From: Treponema sp.
Lineage (GTDB): Bacteria; Spirochaetota; Spirochaetia; Treponematales; Breznakiellaceae
Assembly (NCBI GenBank): GCA_031257715.1
Contig: JAIROE010000171.1
Coordinates: forward strand, 1-6,537
Direction: 5' to 3'
Length of the DNA stretch: 6,537 nucleotides
Positions 1 through 5,384 of this stretch are shown piece by piece. A program made the translations under genes and the position numbers. The notes under the pieces are model-generated. The model had not been told where the DNA came from. It made no database searches and saw only the letters and a program-made list of their open reading frames with translations. Numbering within the stretch: position 1 is the first letter of the stretch; every line of letters begins with the position of its first letter.

Positions 1-367
1 GATCCAAACGATTTTTCTGTGATAATGATCCACGAGATTTACTACAAATTTAATAAGAGTTTTGCGCAGCTGAGTCCACTTTTGTATGTTCATAACAAAA
101 TACTACCTGACGACACGTATCGACGAGAACAACCGCATGGGCGTGTCCATCCCCTTTGACATCAAATTTTCGATTTACGGCTTCAACAAAAAAGGAAGGG
201 CGCTTTCCGAAACATATATAGCCGTGGAAAATGTCCTTGTCCTCATGTACAGGGCAAAGGGAAACCCTTCTTTCAATCCCTATACGGGGGAAGTAACGGA
301 AGGCATCACTTCTTCCTACGAACTTCCCATACCGATGATCTCCATCGGGTACAGGTGGAGCTATTGA
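1..367 (+). CDS. 3' end of probable outer-membrane beta-barrel protein (possibly TonB-dependent receptor), apparently frameshifted
   Basis: The gene is cut by the window's left edge. Frame 1 is open from base 1 to a TGA at 157-159 and reads like real protein (IHEIYYKFNKSFAQLSPLLY). Frame 2 is open from 74 to the TGA at 365-367 and gives a convincing C-terminus ending in SIGYRWSY. Joining the two by dropping one base, for example in the A run at 97-100, gives a continuous protein through HNK-YYLTTRIDENNRMG. The ATG at 86 has no Shine-Dalgarno sequence before it (only AGTCCACTTTTGT), so a separate 93-residue gene is less likely. The tail alternates polar and hydrophobic or aromatic residues and ends in an aromatic, as last strands of outer-membrane barrels do; segments such as ETYIAVENVL and NPSFNPYTGE recall the last strands of TonB-dependent receptors. 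That family call is inference supported by the Ton motor genes directly downstream. The frameshift may be a sequencing error, a real mutation or, least likely, programmed. Confidence 0.55.
353..360 (+). promoter_or_regulatory. Ribosome binding site fixing the lipoprotein start
   Basis: AGGTGGAG ends six bases before the ATG at 367 and lies inside the last codons of the upstream gene. It favours ATG 367 over the in-frame GTG at 355, which overlaps this site and has no such motif at a proper distance. The ATG shares one base with the upstream TGA, so translation is probably coupled. Confidence 0.7.
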
Positions 368-1290
368 TGAAAAACACGCGCGGTGTATACGGCGGGGGCG
401 TTCCGGTAAAACGGAAGGCCGTACACGGCGGCCGTTCCGCCGTTTTTTCCGCGGTGTTTGCGGGGATCCTTGCGCTTGCGGGCATCCCTGTAATCACAGG
501 CTGCGTCGCGCTTGCCGAGGCGGGGGGCAGGATAGCGGACGGCTCCGCCTTTGCGGAAAAAACTACGGCGCTGTACGAGGGGGAAAAGATACGCCTCCGC
601 AAGACGCTCCGGGGAAACGGGGAAAGGTCCCTTCTTATTACCATGGAAAAATATCCGGCGGCGGTCTTCCGTGCTTCCGATCCCGGGGAAGGGGGAAGTT
701 TTTATTTCACCGCCCTTGAATACCTTGGGGGAAGCTATTCGGGATGGAACGAATTTACCCTTGAGCTTTCGGGCGCGGGGCGTTTTATGACGGACAACGG
801 CGGCGGCGGGCTTTTTCTTGAAGGGCCCCTTGAACCGGTGCGGATTTCGGCGGGACGGATACGGCGGGACGAAACCCGCATCACCGGGGCGCAGGCGCTT
901 ACAGCCCTCATGAACAGGCGGGAGCGCATTGCCGCCCTTGCCCGATGGATGCGGGAAGAGGCCGCCGCGCGGAAGATCCCCCTTTCCTTCCCCGACGGCG
1001 CCGCCTTTGAACGGTACTGGAAGCGGCTCCTCCTCCCGGAGTTGGTCCCCAAAAAACAGCGTCCCGCCGTATGGAAAGCCGAAGGCGCCGAATGGACATG
1101 GAAGGAGGACGTGCGCTGGAACACCTCGTACACCGCCCTCCTCTTCCCGGAAGAACTCGGGGTGCTCCGCGACTCGGGGGCTCTTCTGCGGGACTGGGAA
1201 GAGGCCGTTGAATGGATACGCATCGAATATGAATGGGATGATATTGTACGGCGTCTTAAAGGCGGAATAATCATGAAAAGGATAAAGTGA
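367..1290 (+). CDS. Putative lipoprotein of unknown function encoded at the head of the Ton motor genes
   Basis: The product has 307 residues. I do not recognise the family. The N-terminus has a long basic region (KRK at 15-17, R23), a hydrophobic stretch at about 25-43 and VITGC ending at Cys46, a plausible lipobox in the loose style of spirochaetes; no closer start codon shortens the 24-residue basic region. After Cys46 comes a Gly-rich, apparently beta-rich part (about 55-165, with GGSYSGWNEF and DNGGGGLFLEGP). An Arg/Ala-rich, probably helical part follows at 175-205. The C-terminal third is rich in Trp: W218, W236, W243, W245, W251, W277, W283 and W290. The protein should sit in the periplasm, anchored to a membrane. 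The gene starts on the stop of the barrel gene and ends 7 bases before exbB, which ties it to the Ton system. A role as an accessory or partner of the motor or receptor is inference only. GC at third codon positions is very high. Confidence 0.75.
   Translation: MKNTRGVYGGGVPVKRKAVHGGRSAVFSAVFAGILALAGIPVITGCVALAEAGGRIADGSAFAEKTTALYEGEKIRLRKTLRGNGERSLLITMEKYPAAVFRASDPGEGGSFYFTALEYLGGSYSGWNEFTLELSGAGRFMTDNGGGGLFLEGPLEPVRISAGRIRRDETRITGAQALTALMNRRERIAALARWMREEAAARKIPLSFPDGAAFERYWKRLLLPELVPKKQRPAVWKAEGAEWTWKEDVRWNTSYTALLFPEELGVLRDSGALLRDWEEAVEWIRIEYEWDDIVRRLKGGIIMKRIK
408..448 (+). terminator. Possible intragenic terminator or attenuator hairpin
   Basis: C412-G421 (CGGAAGGCCG) can pair with C429-G439 (CGGCCGTTCCG), giving a ten-pair GC-rich stem with one bulged G at 434 and a seven-base loop. 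A run of six T follows at 443-448, three bases past the stem. An alternative outer pairing joins AAAACGG (408-414) with CCGTTTT (440-446). The layout resembles a Rho-independent terminator, but it lies inside codons of the lipoprotein signal peptide. In this GC-rich DNA it may be chance; if real, it could lower expression of the downstream Ton genes. Confidence 0.25.
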
Positions 1291-1297
1291 GGCGGGC

Positions 1298-1966
1298 ATG
1301 AACGGAGAAACGGTTTCCTTTTCCCTGTTGGAACTTTTCAGGCTTGGGGGCGTCTTCATGTGGCCCCTGCTCTTCTTTTCCATGGCGGTGATCACCATAG
1401 TTCTGGAACGCTGCATCTACTTTGCGTATCACAACCTGCGCCTTGACGATCTTGCGGAAAAGATGGCGGAATACCTGCGGGAAAAGGACGCCGCGGGAGC
1501 CGCCTCGTACCTTGATTCCCGCGTAAAGCGCCGTATGGGGGCCCGTGTTCTTCTGGCATTGACACGGCGGATACCGCCTCTGGCAAAGACGCTCTCCGAA
1601 TACCGCATCGAGAAGGCCGTCGAGGCGGAAGCTGCCGACTGCGTCAATTCCCTCGAAAGGGGCTTCAATTTTCTTGCGGCGCTGGGTTCCCTTTCGCCCC
1701 TCACGGGTTTTCTGGGAACCGTTTCGGGCATGATAGGGGCCTTCAGGTCCATAGCCGAAGCGACGGAAGTCAACGCCCAGATCGTGGCAAACGGCATCTA
1801 CGAGGCGCTCATCACCACGGTCTTCGGCCTCATCATCGCCATCATCGCCATGGCGGCCCATTCGATTTTCGCCCACATCGTGGATGACTTCAGCTCGCGC
1901 GCCGAAAAGACCTCCTCGGATCTCATCGCCCTCATCATGGACCAATTCGAAGAAGAACAGTCATGA
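1298..1966 (+). CDS. exbB: ExbB/TolQ/MotA-family proton channel protein
   Basis: This 222-residue protein is the inner-membrane stator of a Ton-type motor; with ExbD it conducts protons and energises TonB. Three membrane segments are visible, at about 18-43, 123-150 and 168-192, with a cytoplasmic region of about 80 residues between the first two, as in the family. The signature SPLTGFLGTVSGMIGAF lies at 133-149. Thr141 and Thr174 (in EALITTVFGLIIAI) match the conserved channel threonines known from ExbB and TolQ. One oddity is that the Pro usual after this segment (AIPA in E. coli ExbB) is Ile183 here (AIIA). The ATG at 1298 follows TGAGG with five bases between. The stop overlaps exbD1 by 4 nt (ATGA). 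TolQ is the alternative name, but the neighbouring tonB and the absence of tolB/pal genes favour ExbB. Confidence 0.93.
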   Translation: MNGETVSFSLLELFRLGGVFMWPLLFFSMAVITIVLERCIYFAYHNLRLDDLAEKMAEYLREKDAAGAASYLDSRVKRRMGARVLLALTRRIPPLAKTLSEYRIEKAVEAEAADCVNSLERGFNFLAALGSLSPLTGFLGTVSGMIGAFRSIAEATEVNAQIVANGIYEALITTVFGLIIAIIAMAAHSIFAHIVDDFSSRAEKTSSDLIALIMDQFEEEQS

Positions 1967-2367
1967 ACTCAAGGAGGATAAAAAGGCGGAGCTTCGGCGA
2001 GTCAAGCGCGGCCAGTGACATGGCGTTCCTCCTTATTATCTACTTTATCGTGATAGCGGGCTTCAACGTGAACAGGGGCTTCCTCGTGAACCTTCCCGCA
2101 AAAGATTCCGTGCGGCTCATCAGGCATAACGATCTTCTCCGTTTCGAACTTGACGGCGAAGGGAACATCGTTTATGGAAACGTGAGGCGGGACATTGCCT
2201 TTGCCGAACGGGAAATACGGAGGGCGGTAAGCGCCAACCCGAACCTCGCGGTGCTGCTTGCAATAGATCCCTTCTCCCCCTGGCAGAATGTGGTCTCCTT
2301 TGTGGAACTGGCCCAGGATCTCAGGGTGGATTCGTTCTCCTTTGTGATGAAAAAGGAAAACCCGTAA
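1963..2367 (+). CDS. exbD: ExbD/TolR-family biopolymer transport protein, first copy
   Basis: The product has 134 residues, the usual ExbD length. It has a short basic cytoplasmic tail (RRIKRRS), then one membrane segment at about 18-38 that starts with ASDMAFLLIIYFIV. Asp19 matches the membrane aspartate that carries protons in ExbD/TolR. The periplasmic part (about 40-134) has the family pattern: VNLPAKDS, then a strand with DGEGNIVYGNV, a helix, and LLAIDPFSPWQNVVSFVELAQDLRVDSFSFV. The start codon lies in the exbB stop (ATGA) and has only a weak purine-rich ribosome site (GAAGAAGAAC), so translation is probably coupled to exbB. It differs clearly from the second ExbD downstream, so the pair is an old duplication rather than a recent repeat. 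Confidence 0.92.
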   Translation: MNSRRIKRRSFGESSAASDMAFLLIIYFIVIAGFNVNRGFLVNLPAKDSVRLIRHNDLLRFELDGEGNIVYGNVRRDIAFAEREIRRAVSANPNLAVLLAIDPFSPWQNVVSFVELAQDLRVDSFSFVMKKENP

Positions 2368-2383
2368 CGGCGCTGCCGGCGGC

Positions 2384-2389
2384 GGAGGA
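2384..2389 (+). promoter_or_regulatory. Ribosome binding site supporting a GTG start for the second exbD
   Basis: GGAGGA lies six bases before the GTG at 2396, in the 28-base gap after exbD1. It is the strongest Shine-Dalgarno match in the plus-strand operon and decides the start, because the first in-frame ATG (Met18, in the SMSDVAF motif) would remove the basic tail that ExbD proteins need. Confidence 0.8.
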
Positions 2390-2395
2390 AAAGAG

Positions 2396-2803
2396 GTGAG
2401 ATTCAGGAGACGGAAAGGAAAACAGTTTTTTATTCCCCTTAACTCCATGTCCGATGTGGCGTTTCTCCTTCTCATCTTCATCATGCTTGTCGCACTGATA
2501 AACTACCGGAAGGAAGTGAAGATAGAATATCCCGAAGCGAAGAGGGCGCTGCGGACCAGTGCGGAAAAGAACCTTGAAATATGGATAGACAGGGACGGCG
2601 GCGCCTACCTTGACGGCATTCCCGCGGAGAAGAAGGATGTTGAAGAGAGGATCGCCGCCCTGTACCGTTCCGCGCCGGATACGCGCGTTCACATCATCGC
2701 GGACCGGAACACGCCCTACGAAAAGATAGGATCGATTCTTGAAATACTGCAGATCCTCCAGTACCGCGTGGTAAGTTTTGTGGTAAAAGATGAAAAGCCA
2801 TAA
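2396..2803 (+). CDS. exbD: ExbD/TolR-family biopolymer transport protein, second copy
   Basis: The product has 135 residues and starts at GTG with its own strong ribosome site. A very basic cytoplasmic tail (RFRRRKGKQ) precedes a single membrane segment at about 19-39, starting NSMSDVAFLLLIFIML. Asp20 is the expected proton-carrying residue. The periplasmic domain shows the ExbD pattern: EIWIDRDGGAYLDGIPAEKKDVEERI, then VHIIADRNTPYEKIGSILEILQILQYRVVSFVV. Outside the membrane motif and the general fold it shares little with the first ExbD. Both copies keep the key Asp, so both may be active and could form a mixed dimer inside one ExbB ring, which is inference. The 3' end overlaps tonB by 14 bases. 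Confidence 0.92.
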   Translation: MRFRRRKGKQFFIPLNSMSDVAFLLLIFIMLVALINYRKEVKIEYPEAKRALRTSAEKNLEIWIDRDGGAYLDGIPAEKKDVEERIAALYRSAPDTRVHIIADRNTPYEKIGSILEILQILQYRVVSFVVKDEKP

Positions 2804-3392
2804 CCGTCTGCGGCTGCTGCTTTTTGCGGCCGTCGCCGTGCTTCACGCCGTCCTGCTCTTCACCATCGTCTTTACCGCAAAAAGCCCCCCGGCGCCTTCC
2901 CGGGAAGCGCGGGTCATGAAACTCACGGACATTGAGGAAGAAGAAGAGGAAGAAGAAAAGCCGCCGCCCCCGGAACCCGGGGAACTTCCCGCACAGGTCG
3001 ACGACGCCGCCGAAACGATGATCGAAACCGAGGATGTCCCCGCCGTCACCGCGGCGCCTGCGGCCCGGCCGGCCGAAGAAGAACGCTACCTTCCCATGCA
3101 TCAGGTTTCCGTGCCACCCGTATTCGACGAAACGCTCATAACAGGGCTCCTTGTGTATCCCCCTATCGCCCTCCGCTCCGGCACGGAAGGGCGCGTGATC
3201 CTCGATCTCTTCATAGACCGGACGGGGCTCGTGCGGAACATCGTCATCATGCGGGAAGATCCGCCCGGACGGGGTTTCGGCGAAGCCGCGGTCCGGGTCT
3301 TTACAGGGCTGCGCTGCATGCCCGCACAAGCGAACGGCACGCCGGTTTCCGTGCGTTACCGCTACCCCGTAAGTTTCAGGATCAGGCAGTAG
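2790..3392 (+). CDS. tonB: TonB-family energy transducer
   Basis: The product has 200 residues. It has one N-terminal membrane anchor (about 8-29) with His19 at the place of the essential E. coli TonB His20; the Ser four residues earlier in the usual SxxxH motif is Val15 here. A short periplasmic linker follows, with eight Glu in a row (49-56), PPPPEP (58-63), then an Ala/Pro/Glu-rich stretch to about 98. It lacks the long Lys-Pro part of classical TonB. The C-terminal TonB domain spans about 115-200: YPPIALRSGTEGRVILDLF, DRTGLVRNIVI, GFGEAAVRVFTGLRCMPAQ and GTPVSVRYRYPVSFRI. It should contact the TonB box of outer-membrane receptors. The ATG has only a weak ribosome site (GGTAAAAG) and is probably coupled to exbD2. 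It is the last gene of the operon and its stop runs 11 bases into the end of the opposing tetR gene. Confidence 0.9.
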   Translation: MKSHNRLRLLLFAAVAVLHAVLLFTIVFTAKSPPAPSREARVMKLTDIEEEEEEEEKPPPPEPGELPAQVDDAAETMIETEDVPAVTAAPAARPAEEERYLPMHQVSVPPVFDETLITGLLVYPPIALRSGTEGRVILDLFIDRTGLVRNIVIMREDPPGRGFGEAAVRVFTGLRCMPAQANGTPVSVRYRYPVSFRIRQ

Positions 3393-4098
3393 TTTTTGTT
3401 TTCTTTAACACTTCACCGTAGAAATGCATGGACTCTTCAAGGCCGACAAGATCCGAGACCGCCTGGGGCCGGGTGTTAAGGATGCGGGAAAGACAGTACA
3501 CGTAAGTTTTCATAATGTCTATTATCCGTTTTTCCGCCTCGGTCCTGCCGTGTCCGGCAAAGACCCGGCGTATCTCCTCATCCACGCCCTCCTCAAGGCG
3601 GTTCAGAAAAACCGACAGCGTTTCGGCGGAGGCGGCGAAGTCGCATTCCTTCTTTTCCTTTGCCTCCCGCAGGAGAGGCGCGACAAGATCGACGTAGAAT
3701 TTCCTGTCGTATTTGCGGAGCCTTTCCTTGAGCATGACGCTGCTTTCATCCTGCCTGAGCTTGAGGTATTCGGACACAAAGGTAACCGCGCTCATCCCCA
3801 TGCCGCGCGAAATATCGAGTACGCGCCTTAAGCGCCTCAACACGGGCTCCGGGGTTTCCGCGGGCTCGGCGATGGGCCGCGCCGCCCGAAGGAGCGCCTC
3901 GTAATGATCGGCGCACATGCGTTCAAGCAGGGCTTCCTTGGAGATAAAGTGGTGGTACAGCGCACCTTTGGTCAGGCCGGAATGATCGGCGATTTCCTGC
4001 ATCGATGTTTTTTCATAACCCTGCCGCATGAAAAGTTCCTCGGCGGATCTCATGATGTCGACAAACGTTTCGGCTTTCTGTTTTTCCCGTCTGTTCAT
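3382..4098 (-). CDS. TetR/AcrR-family transcriptional regulator
   Basis: The product has 238 residues, slightly longer than the usual 190-220. The N-terminal TetR DNA-binding domain is clear: a first helix in FVDIMRSAEELFMRQGYEKTS (12-32) and the helix-turn-helix at about 33-52 (MQEIADHSGLTKGALYHHF), followed by SKEALLE. The rest is helical, as in the ligand-binding and dimer domain, but its ligand cannot be inferred. It starts in the MFS stop (ATGA), with GAGG seven bases before the ATG. As the last gene of a reductase-transporter-regulator operon it probably represses that operon until an effector, perhaps the transported compound, binds; this is the common arrangement for TetR next to a pump, not shown by a visible operator. 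The operon promoter lies beyond the right edge. Confidence 0.9.
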   Translation of the reverse strand: MNRREKQKAETFVDIMRSAEELFMRQGYEKTSMQEIADHSGLTKGALYHHFISKEALLERMCADHYEALLRAARPIAEPAETPEPVLRRLRRVLDISRGMGMSAVTFVSEYLKLRQDESSVMLKERLRKYDRKFYVDLVAPLLREAKEKKECDFAASAETLSVFLNRLEEGVDEEIRRVFAGHGRTEAEKRIIDIMKTYVYCLSRILNTRPQAVSDLVGLEESMHFYGEVLKKTKTTA

Positions 4099-5384
4099 GT
4101 TTTTTCCTCGTGGGCATAACCGCCGGTCTTAAGCTCGCCGGGGTTAAGGGCGTAATACAGCGCGGTTACCCCCGCGCCCGTGACAAGCATGGCGATAGTT
4201 AACACGAAAGGAAGGTTCCGTGAAATGCCCGAAAGGATTCCCCCTATCCAGCCGAAGGGGGATGTGGCGAACATGATGATCATGTGCTGAATGGACATGA
4301 CCCGCGCCCTTTCCTCCCTGTTGACATGGAGGGCCACAAGGGACTCGGCAAGCATTGCCAGCGTGCCGGAACCGAACCCGTCGCAGGCAAGGGAAACGGA
4401 AAGCAGCACATACCGGAACATCCCCGTAACGGGCGTAAGGATAAGCAGGGTCTGGCCGGCAAGATAGACGCCGAAGCCCAAAAACAGGGGCGTCCTCAAT
4501 GTGAGCCGCGCAAGAAAGGGAACCACGGTAAAGAGGAACACGATGGCCAATACGGAGCGGAGCATGGGAAAGATCGGCAGCAGCGGATCGGGGATAAGGA
4601 GCTTCCTGCTTACGATTACCTGCCAGAAGGTGGTGTTTACCATGCCGACGGCTCCCACAAGGGCCGCGATCATCAGCGAAAAAACCGTCCCTTTTGATCT
4701 TGCCACTATTTTGAACACCCCGCCGTATCCCTTAAGCAGGCTGAAAAGGCTCTTCCCCTTTGTCTCCCTCATGCGCACAAGGCCCGTCGCCGTTTCGCGG
4801 GAAACGGCGTACAGGATCACAAGCTTGGTGGTCATCACCACAAAGGCGTTGACATAGAGTATCCGTATAGCGGGAACAAGCGTAAGGCGTGAAACCAGCA
4901 GGGAGGAAATGGGAGCAAAGAGGACGGAAAGCTGGCCGCATATTATCACCAGCGAATAGATCCTCGTGATCTGGCTTTTTTCAGCGTCTTCCACCATGAG
5001 GCAGTCCCATGAATTGGTGGTAACCTTCATGGCCCCGTTGAAAAGGGCGGCGACAAAAAAGAACCAAAAGTCCCGGGCCACCATCCAGATGAGGCAGGGA
5101 ATGCTCCATGAGATAAAATCGAAGATTGCCGTCGTCCTGCGCCGGCCCAGCTTGTCGGTAATGGCCCCGGAAAGGAAGGCAAAGAACACCTGCACGAGCA
5201 TGTAGACTGTGGCGATAAACCCCACCTCTGAATCCTTAAGTCCCAAGGCAAGCATATAGACGGATGCGTAGGGGAGGCAGAGGTTCATCGAAAGGCCCAA
5301 GAGAGGCTCGGTGTATACGCAGGCCCGGGGATTGCCCCTGAGGCCCGTCAATGTTTTGAGAAGGGGATTATTCACGGCCGTCAC
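4095..5384 (-). CDS. Major facilitator superfamily transporter
   Basis: From the GTG at 5384 the product has 429 residues with about twelve hydrophobic segments in two halves, as in MFS carriers of the inner membrane. Motif A between segments 2 and 3 is GAITDKLGRRR (72-82), and a charged cytoplasmic loop (about 195-220, RETATGLVRMRETKGKS) divides the halves. The N-terminus LRGNPRACVYTEPLLGLSMNL is distinctive for a group of MFS proteins common in anaerobes, whose substrates I cannot name. The TetR gene directly downstream suggests an exporter. The chosen GTG overlaps the reductase stop (GTGA). Two alternatives exist: an ATG at 5444, preceded by GAGG that is also part of the reductase Cys motif, which would give 449 residues and a 64-base overlap; and a GTG at 5375. 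The start is therefore uncertain; the family call is not. Confidence 0.88.
   Translation of the reverse strand: MTAVNNPLLKTLTGLRGNPRACVYTEPLLGLSMNLCLPYASVYMLALGLKDSEVGFIATVYMLVQVFFAFLSGAITDKLGRRRTTAIFDFISWSIPCLIWMVARDFWFFFVAALFNGAMKVTTNSWDCLMVEDAEKSQITRIYSLVIICGQLSVLFAPISSLLVSRLTLVPAIRILYVNAFVVMTTKLVILYAVSRETATGLVRMRETKGKSLFSLLKGYGGVFKIVARSKGTVFSLMIAALVGAVGMVNTTFWQVIVSRKLLIPDPLLPIFPMLRSVLAIVFLFTVVPFLARLTLRTPLFLGFGVYLAGQTLLILTPVTGMFRYVLLSVSLACDGFGSGTLAMLAESLVALHVNREERARVMSIQHMIIMFATSPFGWIGGILSGISRNLPFVLTIAMLVTGAGVTALYYALNPGELKTGGYAHEEKT

Noticed and set aside
355..357. GTG as start of the lipoprotein gene
   Set aside because: It overlaps the ribosome site that serves ATG 367 and would add only four residues to an already long basic region.
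361..1416. A 351-residue open frame on the minus strand opposite the lipoprotein gene
   Set aside because: It is antisense to a better supported gene and exbB, has odd composition (Pro, Arg, Gly, Phe rich) with no domain, and long antisense frames are expected in GC-rich DNA.
1271..3329. Several minus-strand open frames of 120-225 residues opposite exbB, the exbDs and tonB
   Set aside because: They lie wholly opposite clear Ton genes, have low-complexity composition and no matching operon structure.
3339..3362. Inverted repeat GCACG...CGTGC near the end of tonB as a terminator
   Set aside because: The stem is only five pairs and no T run follows on either strand.
3393..3412. T-rich stretch just after the tonB stop as a terminator
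   Set aside because: No stable stem precedes it, and it is coding sequence (Lys-rich tail) of the opposing tetR gene.
4284..4857. Plus-strand open frames opposite the MFS gene
   Set aside because: They mirror the hydrophobic codons of the transporter as Lys/Arg/Gly-rich strings and have no ribosome site or family motif.
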